Shown: positions 16,761 through 25,351 of the stretch, piece after piece | Numbering within the stretch: the first letter of the stretch is position 1 | How the letters are laid out: every line of letters starts with the position of its first letter | NCBI RefSeq assembly: GCF_001043025.1 | Contig: NZ_JYLD01000006.1 | Coordinates: 124,001 to 188,000 of the forward strand | Direction: 5' to 3' | Length of the DNA: 64,000 nt | Source: Pseudomonas helleri | Lineage (GTDB): Bacteria; Pseudomonadota; Gammaproteobacteria; Pseudomonadales; Pseudomonadaceae | The notes under the pieces: generated by a model | What the model saw: only the letters and a program-made list of their open reading frames with translations | Databases searched by the model: none | What the model was told of the DNA's origin: nothing | Position numbers and translations under genes: made by a program

Positions 16761-19115
16761 TTAAAGGTCGAAACTGACGTTAAGCGACAGCGTGCGAGGG
16801 GCACCGACGAAGATGTAATCCGAAGACAGGATGCCCCAGTACTTGTGGTCGGTCAGGTTGTCGACTGCGCCGCGCAAGGTCACGTTGTGGTTGTCGACCT
16901 TCAGGCGATAGCTCGCACCGATCCCGTACAAGGTGTATTCCGAGAGCTTCCAGGTGTTGTTGTCGTCGGCTTCGGAAGAGCCAGTGTAATGGGCGTCAGC
17001 ATAGACTTTCAGGCCTTCGATCCCGGCCACCTTGTGGCTGACTTGCAGCACTTGCTGGAAGCGCGGCACACCGGACACCCGATTGCCCACCAGGTCGTCT
17101 TCGTTTTTGGTAAAGGTAGCGTCCAGCCAGGTGGAACTGCTGCTGAGGGTGGTGTTGTCGGTCACGTCGAGGTGCCCGTTGAGTTCTACCCCTTGGTAGC
17201 GCTGCTCACCATCCTGCACGTAATAGTTCTGGCTATTGCCGTATTCCGCGCCGCGTTCAATACGGAAAATCGCCGCCGAGCCGCCCCAGTTTTTACGATC
17301 GGTTTTCACCCCGACTTCGTATTGCTTGCTCTTGATCGGGTCGAGCACTTCGTTGGCATTTTTATAGGTGATGCCCGCCGTGCCGCCCGACTCAAGGGCC
17401 TCGACATAACTGGCATAGAACGTAGTGTCCGGGCGCGGTTTGTACATCAGCGCAACTGTCGGCGTCAGCGGCGTTTCGTGGTATGTCGAGGTACGGCTGC
17501 CGCTTTTGCCATAGGTGTCCTGGGTGTAATCGGTCAGGCGCAGTCCGGCCAGCAGCGACCAGCCATGGGTCAGGTCCAGGGTGTCGCTGGCAAACACGGC
17601 ACGCTGATCGATGTAGGCCGTGCGGTAAGTGGAGTAATCAAAGCTGCCGTCATAGGTCAGACGGTCGGGGGTGTCGTAGAGGTTGTTGCCGCCGATATCG
17701 GCACTCAGGTAATTGAGGCTCGAACGTCGGGTCAGGCCTTGCCATGACACGCCAAACACAGCTTTGTGGTCAATCGGCCCGGTGCTGAAGCTGCCTTGGG
17801 CCATCGCCTGCACCTGGTCATAAATCGCGATACTGTGGCCGACGTTCAGGTTGTCCCGAAAATTACCGGCCTTGTCCAGCAGCGACATCCATTCAGCGGC
17901 GTACACGCGCTTGTCGCTGAAATGGCTGTAATCCACGCTGGCGGACCAGTCCGGGGTCACGTTCCAGTGCAAGCCGGTAGCGGCCAGCCAAATGCGCGAC
18001 TGGAAGAAGGTGTCGTCAAAGGCAGACAGATCGGTGCGGCCACTGATGGGCTTGGGCAGTTTATCGCCGGTATAGCTACTGAGGTCGAAGTCTTGAATGC
18101 CGCCATTGATGCGGCGTTCCTGGTACAGCGTGTCGGCGGTCCAGGTCAGGTCGGGGGTAATGCGCGCATCGAGCGACAACGACGCCGAGTCGCGGTGCAC
18201 GTTGGAATGGCTGTAGGTTTCACCTTCTTCGTGCACGGCGTTCAAGCGATAGCCAAATGTGTCGTCCGCCCCGACCCGGCCGCCCGTGTCCACATGCTCG
18301 CTATACACGCCATTGGAGCGCATGCCCGCGTCAACACTCAGCGTGGTCTCGTCAGTCGGCTTTTTGGTGACAAAGTTGATCACCCCGCCCGGCGCACCAA
18401 ACCCGTACATAAAGCCCGAAGCGCCCTTAAGCAACTGCACGGAATCAAAGGCCTCCAGCGGCAGTTCGACGGTGGTCATGTAAATCGGCAGGCCGTTGAT
18501 CTTGTAGCTGCCGCCGTCATCCAGCGGCAAGCCGCGCACGCTGATGGAGTAAGCGTTCAGCGAAAAGGTATCGCCGTTGGACACCACCGAGGTGTCTTCG
18601 GAAAACACCTTGCCCAGCGCCTTGATCTGACGTTCTTCAATCTCGGCACTGCTGACCTGGCGCGTCGAAAATGGCGTATCCAGCTCACTGGCACTGCCCA
18701 GCGCCCCGGCAATGATCTTTGGCTGCTCAACCTTCTGCCCGGTAACGGTCACGGTTTTCAGTTGTGGAGTGGTTGAGTCGGTTGGGGCATCGGCTTGCAC
18801 GCTCAAGCCAATATCGCTCTGTACCCGGTGCAGTCCGGTGCCGCGCAGGGCCTGGTCGATGGCTTCGCTGGCAGTCAGATCACCGCTGACCGGCGCGCTT
18901 TTCAAACCGTGCAGCAAACGCTGCTCGAAAGAAATAGGCACCGCGCCCTGACGCGAGATGGTCAGCAATACTTGATCCAGCGGCCCGGTTGGCAACTCGA
19001 AATGGGCAACCTTGCCCAGCGCCTGGCCATCGGCCCATGCCGTGCTCAAACCGGCGCTGCCGACAATGCTCAATGCCACACCCAACGCCAACCGCGAAGC
19101 CCTTACGTAGCCCAT
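16761..19115 (-). CDS. TonB-dependent siderophore transducer (FecA/FpvA type)
   Basis: 784 residues from ATG 19115 (MGYVRASRLALG); an in-frame GTG at 19124 adds three. Order: signal peptide (to about AWA), an STN signalling domain (about 40-105, with FELPTGPLDQVLLTISRQG), a plug domain (about 150-265, with SISVRGLPLDDGG and an LKGASGFMYGFGAPGGVINFV stretch), then a 22-strand-type barrel ending RTLSLNVSFDL. The STN domain marks a transducer that signals to a FecR anti-sigma factor, and fecI-fecR lie directly upstream on the same strand. It should take up a ferric siderophore and induce its own operon. The ligand cannot be read from sequence. Confidence 0.93.
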   Translation of the reverse strand: MGYVRASRLALGVALSIVGSAGLSTAWADGQALGKVAHFELPTGPLDQVLLTISRQGAVPISFEQRLLHGLKSAPVSGDLTASEAIDQALRGTGLHRVQSDIGLSVQADAPTDSTTPQLKTVTVTGQKVEQPKIIAGALGSASELDTPFSTRQVSSAEIEERQIKALGKVFSEDTSVVSNGDTFSLNAYSISVRGLPLDDGGSYKINGLPIYMTTVELPLEAFDSVQLLKGASGFMYGFGAPGGVINFVTKKPTDETTLSVDAGMRSNGVYSEHVDTGGRVGADDTFGYRLNAVHEEGETYSHSNVHRDSASLSLDARITPDLTWTADTLYQERRINGGIQDFDLSSYTGDKLPKPISGRTDLSAFDDTFFQSRIWLAATGLHWNVTPDWSASVDYSHFSDKRVYAAEWMSLLDKAGNFRDNLNVGHSIAIYDQVQAMAQGSFSTGPIDHKAVFGVSWQGLTRRSSLNYLSADIGGNNLYDTPDRLTYDGSFDYSTYRTAYIDQRAVFASDTLDLTHGWSLLAGLRLTDYTQDTYGKSGSRTSTYHETPLTPTVALMYKPRPDTTFYASYVEALESGGTAGITYKNANEVLDPIKSKQYEVGVKTDRKNWGGSAAIFRIERGAEYGNSQNYYVQDGEQRYQGVELNGHLDVTDNTTLSSSSTWLDATFTKNEDDLVGNRVSGVPRFQQVLQVSHKVAGIEGLKVYADAHYTGSSEADDNNTWKLSEYTLYGIGASYRLKVDNHNVTLRGAVDNLTDHKYWGILSSDYIFVGAPRTLSLNVSFDL

Positions 19116-19186
19116 ACCCTGCACCTCATTGATTGTCTGATGCAGGTATGTGAAACAGCGCGGGGGAATTTATAGGGGGGGACAGC

Positions 19187-19206
19187 AAATTTTTTTAAAA
19201 AAATTT
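19187..19206. repeat. Perfect 20-bp A/T palindrome between fecR and the receptor
   Basis: AAATTTTTTTAAAAAAATTT is its own reverse complement. It overlaps the fecR stop codon (TAA, 19207-19205) and precedes the receptor by about 70 bp. It could act as a weak terminator, a bent-DNA or H-NS-like binding site, or a promoter UP element for the receptor. Confidence 0.5.
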
Positions 19207-20155
19207 AAACCCGTGGCTCGATGCTGACCCAAAACGGAGTGTGGTAGCGCACGGTCACGGGCAACGAATGCTCCAGCAGTTGCAAAGTGCGGTCACTGTC
19301 ATCGAGAAAATACAGGCCGCTGATGCGCAAACTGGCTATTTGCGGGCTAAGCACGATGATCCCGCGGCGATAACTGCGCAGACGCTCAACCACATCGGCG
19401 AGCGAACTGTCACGCACCTCCAACTGGCCATCGATCCAGGCGTTCTCGTAGCCGGTTGCCGGAGAGACACTCAGACTGTTTTTGCCATCAAACGTGGCAC
19501 TTTCACCGGCTTTTACTATCTGTAGAAGCCCTGAGCGCGTGGTGATTTCAACCTGCGAGTGCAGCATGACGATGCGGGTTGAATCGTCGCGGCGCTGCAC
19601 CACAAACCGGGTGCCCAGGGCCCGCATCCGACCATGCTCGGTTTGCACCACAAACGGCCTGCCGGCATCCCGGGCCACATCCACCAACAACTCACCGCTG
19701 CGCAACAGCAACAAACGCTCCAGCGCATCAAAGTGCACCTGCACCAGACTGCGCGCATTGAGGGTCAAGGCGCTGCCATCGTCCAAGGTCAACGAACGGC
19801 GCACTGCGGTGCCGGTCAGCAACTCGCCGGGCAATGCCACCAGCCCGTAAAACCGGCAAAGCCCCAGGCTCAACGCGCCCACCCCGACCACGGACAGGGT
19901 TTTGCCCAAAAAGCGCCGTCGACTCGAAGGGCTGTTGAGACTGCTCATCAGGCTCTGACGCGGAATCGTCCGCAGCGCATCCACCGGCAAACGGCTCAGA
20001 CCGCCCCCCATACGTGCACACACCTCGGCGTGTCGCGGGTCACTCTCTCGCCAGGCCGCAAACGCTTGAAACTCCTCAGGGCTGGCATGCCCGGACTGCA
20101 CCAGCGCCATCCATTGCGCGGCTTCGTTGATCACACGGCTGTCGATCGCACTCAT
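19205..20155 (-). CDS. fecR: FecR-family anti-sigma/sigma regulator
   Basis: 316 residues. The N-terminal cytoplasmic anti-sigma part (DUF4880) shows AAQWMALVQSGHASPEEFQAFAAWRESDPRH (about 12-42). A single membrane helix lies near residues 85-105, followed by the periplasmic FecR domain (about 115-210, LTLDDGSALTLNARS and RPFVVQTEHGRMRALGTRF). The C-terminal STN-like part receives the signal from the receptor. The start overlaps the fecI stop (ATGA). It should hold or activate the ECF sigma factor depending on ligand occupancy of the receptor. Confidence 0.92.
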   Translation of the reverse strand: MSAIDSRVINEAAQWMALVQSGHASPEEFQAFAAWRESDPRHAEVCARMGGGLSRLPVDALRTIPRQSLMSSLNSPSSRRRFLGKTLSVVGVGALSLGLCRFYGLVALPGELLTGTAVRRSLTLDDGSALTLNARSLVQVHFDALERLLLLRSGELLVDVARDAGRPFVVQTEHGRMRALGTRFVVQRRDDSTRIVMLHSQVEITTRSGLLQIVKAGESATFDGKNSLSVSPATGYENAWIDGQLEVRDSSLADVVERLRSYRRGIIVLSPQIASLRISGLYFLDDSDRTLQLLEHSLPVTVRYHTPFWVSIEPRV

Positions 20156-20664
20156 GCTTCATCCATTACGGTGTAGATCCTTTTGAACGCTTGCACCATG
20201 TACTGCTGCACGCGGCTGACCGACACACCCAACTGCTGGCTGATCTCGGTGTACGTCATGCCGTCGAGCTGGTGATAGAGAAACGCAGCCTTGGCGTTTG
20301 CCGACACCCCATTGAGCAAGCGGTCGACGGTCAGCAGCGTCTCGATAATCAGCGCTTGCTCTTCAGGTGACGGGTGAACATTGCCGATTTGCGCGGCCAT
20401 GCTTTCGCGATAAGCCTGCTCCAGATCGCGCCGACGCCAGCCTTCGTACATCAGGCGCCGGGCGATTGTGGTCAACAGCGCGCGAGGTTCGCGCACGGTA
20501 AACACATCACGCAGGCCCAGCACCTGCACAAACGTCTCCGATGCAATGTCCTCGGCGCCATGTGGGCACCCCAAATCCTTGCCTACCCTGGCACGTAACC
20601 AACGGTATTCGCTTCTAAACCATTGGCCGATCAGCAGACTGCGGGATTTATGATCGACATCCAT
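20152..20664 (-). CDS. fecI: ECF sigma factor, FecI family
   Basis: 170 residues. Region 2 (about 10-75, with GAEDIASETFVQVLG) and region 4 (about 110-165, with the helix-turn-helix YTEISQQLGVSVSRVQQYM) are present and region 3 is absent, as in ECF factors. I chose ATG 20664 because GGAG lies 6 bases upstream; a GTG at 20712 in frame would add 16 residues. It heads the fecI-fecR-receptor-yejABEF unit. FecI-type genes are usually Fur-repressed, but I could not find a convincing Fur box in the upstream 100 bp. Confidence 0.92.
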   Translation of the reverse strand: MDVDHKSRSLLIGQWFRSEYRWLRARVGKDLGCPHGAEDIASETFVQVLGLRDVFTVREPRALLTTIARRLMYEGWRRRDLEQAYRESMAAQIGNVHPSPEEQALIIETLLTVDRLLNGVSANAKAAFLYHQLDGMTYTEISQQLGVSVSRVQQYMVQAFKRIYTVMDEA

Positions 20665-21103
20665 GGATGACTCCAAACGAAGCAAGGTCAGCTGCCCGAA
20701 AAAGGGGGCCACTATGCTCCGAGCGGATAAAAACCCAAAAGAACAAAAAAACGTGATTTATTCCTGAAAAGAATAACTACACGTTTCGACAGGTTATTTA
20801 GGGTATAGATAAAAATCTCGGTCGGCAGGAGCTGCCGAAGGCTGCGATCTTTTGAAGTGGCGTTAAACCCCACTGTTCACCCCAAAGCGTAATCACCGTT
20901 CTTCGGTGTTTGGTCACAGACGCCAGTATTGGGATATTTCAATTGCCAAGATCAAAAGATCGCAGCCTTCGGCAACGCCTACTCATTACCTGTTAGTCCC
21001 TACCCTCTATTTTTCATCCCCCACGCATTCCCCCCTTTCTCTCCCACCGCGTTCACCGCTACCCTTACCCGCTCGCAATGGCTCGAACACGCACAGGATT
21101 TTA
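20665..21103. other. Spacer with repeat A', REP-like elements and repeat B'
   Basis: 439 bp between the divergent fecI and iclR genes. It holds repeat A' (20754-20808), two REP-like parts in inverted orientation (about 20823-20853 with GCTGCCGAAGGCTGCGATCT, and 20949-20980), and the upstream part of repeat B' (from 21000). No separate gene is supported. Both divergent promoters must lie here. Confidence 0.65.
20754..20808. repeat. Direct repeat A', right copy
   Basis: Matches 9399-9451 with a 2-3 base length difference and scattered substitutions. It lies 90 bp upstream of the fecI start, whereas the left copy lies just after the DHH gene. Confidence 0.8.
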
Positions 21104-21892
21104 ATGGACACTTCTTCACTCCCACTCGCAGCACAGGCCAGCCAGGATAAAGCCGGCAACTGCGGACGCGTTCAGGTGATTGACCGTTCGATTGTCTTGC
21201 TCAGGACGCTGGCCCGGCTCAAGCAGGGCGCGTCGGCGCTGGAGCTGGCCAAGCTGACGGGGATTGATCGCACCACGATCCATCGTCTGCTCAAGACACT
21301 CAATCACTGGAATCTGATCGAGTCGCACGCCGGTACGTACCGGATCGGCGCCGAGTCATTGATTTATTCGTCGGCTTATCTCAATCGCCTTAACCTGCGC
21401 AAGATCGCCCTGCCGTTCACCATTGAGTTGCAGCGTGTGATCGGTGACTTGCAGGCCATTGTCTCGCTGTCGATTCCGGTCGGTGATGAGGTGGTGTTGA
21501 TTGAGCGGATGTGGACGCCGTCGACGCCGCTGAATGTGATTGTCGATCTGGCGGATCAATTCCCTATCGACGGCAGCCCCAGCGGACGGGCGATACTGGC
21601 CACTTACAGCGCCGAGCAGGCGCACGGTTTGCTCGGTGAAGAGCGTTGGCAACGGATCGATCGAGCCTTGCAAAAGATCCGCAGCGAGCAGGACTTTGCC
21701 TTCGGCCACGAAGAGTTCAAACCGGGCTTGCACTCGATTGCTTACCCGATTCGCCCCGCCAACGGCCATGCCGTCGGGGCGCTGGTCATCGCCGGGCTGG
21801 CCATGGAAGAACAAACCCACCCCGGCTCTGAGCTGGCCAGCCATCTGCGCCGTACCTGTCAGGGCATTGCTGCGCAAATGGCGCCCAACTAA
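21104..21892 (+). CDS. IclR-family transcriptional regulator
   Basis: 262 residues from ATG 21104, with AGGA upstream; a longer in-frame opening back to 20906 is non-coding repeat. The N-terminal winged helix (about 25-90) contains ALELAKLTGIDRTTIHRLLKTL. The effector domain (about 95-255) shows RKIALPFTIELQRVIGD and GSPSGRAILA segments. It lies 12 bp from the convergent CoA-ligase gene. It is the likely regulator of the 21905-30404 catabolic cluster. A truncated copy of its 5' end exists at 11005-11245. Confidence 0.92.
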   Translation: MDTSSLPLAAQASQDKAGNCGRVQVIDRSIVLLRTLARLKQGASALELAKLTGIDRTTIHRLLKTLNHWNLIESHAGTYRIGAESLIYSSAYLNRLNLRKIALPFTIELQRVIGDLQAIVSLSIPVGDEVVLIERMWTPSTPLNVIVDLADQFPIDGSPSGRAILATYSAEQAHGLLGEERWQRIDRALQKIRSEQDFAFGHEEFKPGLHSIAYPIRPANGHAVGALVIAGLAMEEQTHPGSELASHLRRTCQGIAAQMAPN

Positions 21893-21904
21893 CACTGCGC
21901 AAGC

Positions 21905-23383
21905 TCAGCCCAGTTGCTCAAGCAAGCGGTTGAGCTGGATCTTGCCGTAGTGCGAACGCGGCAAGGTCTCCACGAAGTACACGTGGCGCGGCACTTTGAA
22001 ACGCGACAACACTTGCTGGCAATGGCTTTGCAGTTGCTCACTGGAAGGCGCAGCACCGGGTTTAAGCACGACTGCGGCGCATACCCGCTCGCCCCACTCC
22101 AGATCGGCCTGGCCAAAAACATGGGCATCCGCCACCTGCGGATGGTTCAGCAGGCACTCGATGACTTCACCCGGCTGGATGCTTTTACCGCCACTGCGGA
22201 TGATTTCCTTGCTGCGGCCCATGACCTGCAAATAACCATCAGCGCGGATCCGGCCCAGGTCGCCGCTGCGCAGCCAGCCCTCTTCCAGCACCTGCGCAGT
22301 CAATTCGGGCTGCTGCCAGTAACCCGCCATTAACTGCGGACCCGCCAGCATGATTTCACCCATGCCCTGGTCATCAGGCCGGTCTATTCGCAGCCCCGCA
22401 GCAAACACCGGGCGCCCGACCAGCCCCTCGGCGCTCTCACCGTCGCGGCGCAACTGGCCCATTTGCGCAGCCGACAAATAGCAGGTCCAGGGGGCTTCGG
22501 TCATGCCGTACAACACACTCAAGCGCGGCCCGAACAACTCACAGGCATCGTCCAGAACCGAGGGCGCGATGGCGGCCGCACCGATGTCGATGCTCTTCAA
22601 CACGCTCAGGTCCGGGTAAGCCAGGCGCGGCTCACGCAGAACCCGCAACAACTGGGTCGGCACCAGCGAACTAAAAGCCGCACGGTGCTGCTGCAACTGG
22701 GCAACAAAGGTAGAGGCCTCAAAACGCTCAGCCAGCACCAACTGCCCACCACTGAGCACATGGGCCAGCAATGCCACCGCCGCAATCGGCCACAGCGGCC
22801 GCACGTTCAGCAGTACATCACCGGGCAACGCCGCACGGGCCATGATGATGTTCTGCAACACCGCACACAGGCTGGCATGGGTGTGCATCACCGCCTTCGG
22901 CGCGCCGGTGGTGCCGCCGGTGTAGTTCAACGACGCCAGCTCCGTGCGTGCCCGGGCAACCCGCAGCGGTGCATCGGCCATGCCACGAACACTCACCGCG
23001 TCCAGCGGCAGGCAGACCACGCCCTGCTCCACCAGCGCAGCCGCCACGTGAGCATGGCCTTTGCCGAACAGCAGCAAACGCGCGCCGGCATCGTTGATCT
23101 GCGCCAGCAATTCGCCCGATGCCAGCGACGGATCCAGCGGCACGCGGACCCGGCCGTGGGCCATGCAGCCGTAATCGGCCAGCAGATAGTCCAGGCTGGT
23201 ATCGGCCAACAGGGCAACCCGCTCGCCCGTACCGACGCCGAACTCAACCAGCCCCGCCGCGAAATCATCAAGGGCCTGATCGAGCTCGGCAAAGGTCAGT
23301 TCACGAGCGCTGCGCAGGTCTTTGATCGCCAGCGCCTGCGGCCATTTGCGGGCAGCCTGGGTAAACAGTGTGCTGATGTCCAT
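21905..23383 (-). CDS. AMP-forming acyl-CoA synthetase
   Basis: 492 residues from ATG 23383 (GGTGAG upstream); a GTG at 23392 is an alternative. The adenylate-forming core motif YTGGTTGAPKAV is near residue 164, YGMTEA near 310, SGDLGRI near 385 and the C-terminal LPRSHYGKIQLNRL near 478 keeps the catalytic lysine. These enzymes activate a carboxylic acid to its CoA thioester with ATP. It is short for the family and close to aromatic or medium-chain acid ligases. It starts 2 bp after the dehydrogenase gene upstream on the same strand. The substrate is unknown. Confidence 0.9.
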   Translation of the reverse strand: MDISTLFTQAARKWPQALAIKDLRSARELTFAELDQALDDFAAGLVEFGVGTGERVALLADTSLDYLLADYGCMAHGRVRVPLDPSLASGELLAQINDAGARLLLFGKGHAHVAAALVEQGVVCLPLDAVSVRGMADAPLRVARARTELASLNYTGGTTGAPKAVMHTHASLCAVLQNIIMARAALPGDVLLNVRPLWPIAAVALLAHVLSGGQLVLAERFEASTFVAQLQQHRAAFSSLVPTQLLRVLREPRLAYPDLSVLKSIDIGAAAIAPSVLDDACELFGPRLSVLYGMTEAPWTCYLSAAQMGQLRRDGESAEGLVGRPVFAAGLRIDRPDDQGMGEIMLAGPQLMAGYWQQPELTAQVLEEGWLRSGDLGRIRADGYLQVMGRSKEIIRSGGKSIQPGEVIECLLNHPQVADAHVFGQADLEWGERVCAAVVLKPGAAPSSEQLQSHCQQVLSRFKVPRHVYFVETLPRSHYGKIQLNRLLEQLG

Positions 23384-23385
23384 GC

Positions 23386-24411
23386 TCACCACCCACTGAG
23401 GACGATGCGGCCATTGACCTGCCGATTTTCGAGCAAGGCGTGAGCCTGAGCCACTTCGGTAAACGGCAGCACCCGGTCGATCAGAGGCCGGACCTGACCG
23501 GCCGCAATCATTGCCAACGCCGTGCGCAAATCCTCCAGCGTGGCGCTGCCGGAGCCAAGCAGGCTCAGGCGTCGGCCAATCAACAGCCCCGGCGACACCG
23601 GCACCGTGCCCGGCTGCACATTACCCAGCACCACCACGCGCCCGCCCATCGCCATGCTGCGCAAGGTGTCGTGCAAGGTGTGGCCGACGTTCTCCATGGC
23701 CACGTCGACACCCTGGCGCCCGGTCAGTTGCCAGACGGCAGCGCTGTAGCCTTCGCTGCCCGCCACCACCACGTCATGGGCGCCCAAGGTACGCAAAAAG
23801 TCCACTTTGTCAGCGCTGCCAGTCACTGCAATCACCCGCGCGCCCAGCGAGCGCGCCAGTTGTAATTGATGCGCACCCAACCCGCCGCTGGCGCCGTTGA
23901 TCAATACGGTTTCACCCGGTTTGAGCTGCGCTTGCGACACCAGCGCACGCACGCTGGTGGCGATCGGGCAGCACGCCAGGGCGGCATCGGCATAGCCAAT
24001 GCTGTCCGGCAATTGCACTGCTGAAGCCGCAGGTACGCGCAGGTATTGGGCATATGCGCCTTCGGTGTCGACAGAGGGCAAACCTAAAGCGCGGCACAAG
24101 TCCTGACGCCCACGCAGGCAGTCACGGCACTGCCCGCAAAAACGTCGCTGGTACACCACCACGCGGCTGCCGACTTTCAAGTGATGCACCTGGGCACCCA
24201 CTTCAACCACCTCGCCCGACACTTCATGACCGAGCACCACACCGGTATGCGCCCCCGGCAACTTGCCGGCGCGGTGCATCAAATCGTGATGACACACACC
24301 AGCGGCTTCAATGCGCACCAGCACTTCATGGGCGTCTGGCTGTGGCGTCGGCACCGTCTCAAGCTGCAACTGCTCGGGGCCACCGAAATCTTTTAGAACG
24401 ATTGCTTTCAT
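23386..24411 (-). CDS. Zinc-dependent medium-chain alcohol dehydrogenase
   Basis: 341 residues with the GroES-like half first. Catalytic zinc ligands are in GVCHHDLMH (about 38-46) and LGHEVSGEV (about 60-68). The structural zinc set is CGQCRDCLRGRQDLC (about 93-107). The Rossmann motif GASGGLG is near residue 174. It is an NAD(P)-dependent dehydrogenase or enoyl reductase of the MDR superfamily. It is divergent from the crotonase gene at 24558 and in operon with the CoA ligase. It may oxidise a hydroxyacyl or alcohol intermediate of the cluster. Confidence 0.88.
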   Translation of the reverse strand: MKAIVLKDFGGPEQLQLETVPTPQPDAHEVLVRIEAAGVCHHDLMHRAGKLPGAHTGVVLGHEVSGEVVEVGAQVHHLKVGSRVVVYQRRFCGQCRDCLRGRQDLCRALGLPSVDTEGAYAQYLRVPAASAVQLPDSIGYADAALACCPIATSVRALVSQAQLKPGETVLINGASGGLGAHQLQLARSLGARVIAVTGSADKVDFLRTLGAHDVVVAGSEGYSAAVWQLTGRQGVDVAMENVGHTLHDTLRSMAMGGRVVVLGNVQPGTVPVSPGLLIGRRLSLLGSGSATLEDLRTALAMIAAGQVRPLIDRVLPFTEVAQAHALLENRQVNGRIVLSGW

Positions 24412-24453
24412 CTTTTATAACCATATGGAAGTACATAAGAATATGTTCATATA

Positions 24454-24470
24454 ACAAACACATTGTTTGT
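24454..24470. promoter_or_regulatory. Palindromic operator candidate in the divergent promoter
   Basis: ACAAACACATTGTTTGT has perfect 7-bp arms around CAT. It sits midway in the AT-rich spacer between the divergent dehydrogenase and crotonase genes, the expected place for a site bound by the IclR regulator at 21104. Confidence 0.5.
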
Positions 24471-24557
24471 ATTGTGCACATGATTTAAGTTTTGCTCACT
24501 TTGACGCAGAGCTCAAGTGGCAATGCGTTTTCCTTAAAACGACACTGAATCGAAGCC

Positions 24558-25259
24558 ATGACTGTCGAGTACGAAATAGTTGAAGACGGCGTTTTACTGG
24601 TCACGCTCAATCGCCCGGAGCGCTTGAATGCCTTGAACGGTGCTGCCAAATTGGCCCTCGCGCAGGTCTGGCAGCGTGCGCAAGGCGACTGCGCAGTGCG
24701 CGCCATCGTGCTGCGCGGTGCCGGTGAACGGGCCTTTTGCGCCGGTTCCGATCTCAAGGAAATTGCCGCCACGGGTGAGACTGTCAGCACACAGGTACTG
24801 GCCAATTCGCTGCCCGGCGTGGGCACCCCGTTGACCAAGCCAGTGATCGCCGCGTTGCAGGGCCATACACTGGGCCTGGGCATCAGCCTGGCGATTCACT
24901 GCGATTTTCGCATTGCCCGGCACGACACCCGCTTCAGCTTTCCCGAAGTCGGTCATGGCATGCTCTCTGGTTTCAGCACCGTCACCCTGCCCAGCCTGAT
25001 CGGCGAAGCGGCGGCGCTGGATATCATGCTCAGCGCACGCCCGTTCGATGCCGCACAAGCACTTGAACTGGGGCTGGTCAATGCTGTGGTCGACGACTCC
25101 ATCGCCGCCGCACTGGACCTCGCCCGGCGTCTGGCAGCCCATGACTCACGCGCCATGCAATGGACCAAACGCTTGCTGTTGGCCAATCGCAACAACCGCC
25201 TGCAACAGCATCTGGCCTTGATCGACGAGGCCCGAACCGACGTAATGCAACCTCACTGA
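24558..25259 (+). CDS. Enoyl-CoA hydratase/isomerase (crotonase) family
   Basis: 233 residues, slightly short for the family (about 255-260). The oxyanion-hole segments are FCAGSDLKE (about 61-69) and LGLGISLAIHCDFRIA (about 103-118), and FSFPEVGHGM (about 124-133) carries one of the two usual catalytic glutamates. The family hydrates or isomerises enoyl-CoA, or cleaves CoA intermediates. It is the first gene of the rightward arm. The C-terminal helix domain is trimmed but recognisable. The substrate is unknown; the adjacent CoA ligase probably provides it. Confidence 0.88.
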   Translation: MTVEYEIVEDGVLLVTLNRPERLNALNGAAKLALAQVWQRAQGDCAVRAIVLRGAGERAFCAGSDLKEIAATGETVSTQVLANSLPGVGTPLTKPVIAALQGHTLGLGISLAIHCDFRIARHDTRFSFPEVGHGMLSGFSTVTLPSLIGEAAALDIMLSARPFDAAQALELGLVNAVVDDSIAAALDLARRLAAHDSRAMQWTKRLLLANRNNRLQQHLALIDEARTDVMQPH

Positions 25260-25351
25260 CAGCCCCTAACACTTACTCGCCACCACGACCTGTCAGGAAC
25301 ACCCACCACCAGGAATGGAAAGCGGGCGCCAATCATTTTTGGAGCCTCACC

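Noticed and set aside
20665..20755. Fur box upstream of fecI
   Set aside because: FecI genes are often Fur-controlled, so one was looked for, but no stretch comes close to the Fur consensus. A TTATTC-N7-GAATAA dyad lies in repeat A', but the left copy of A, after an unrelated gene, breaks it.
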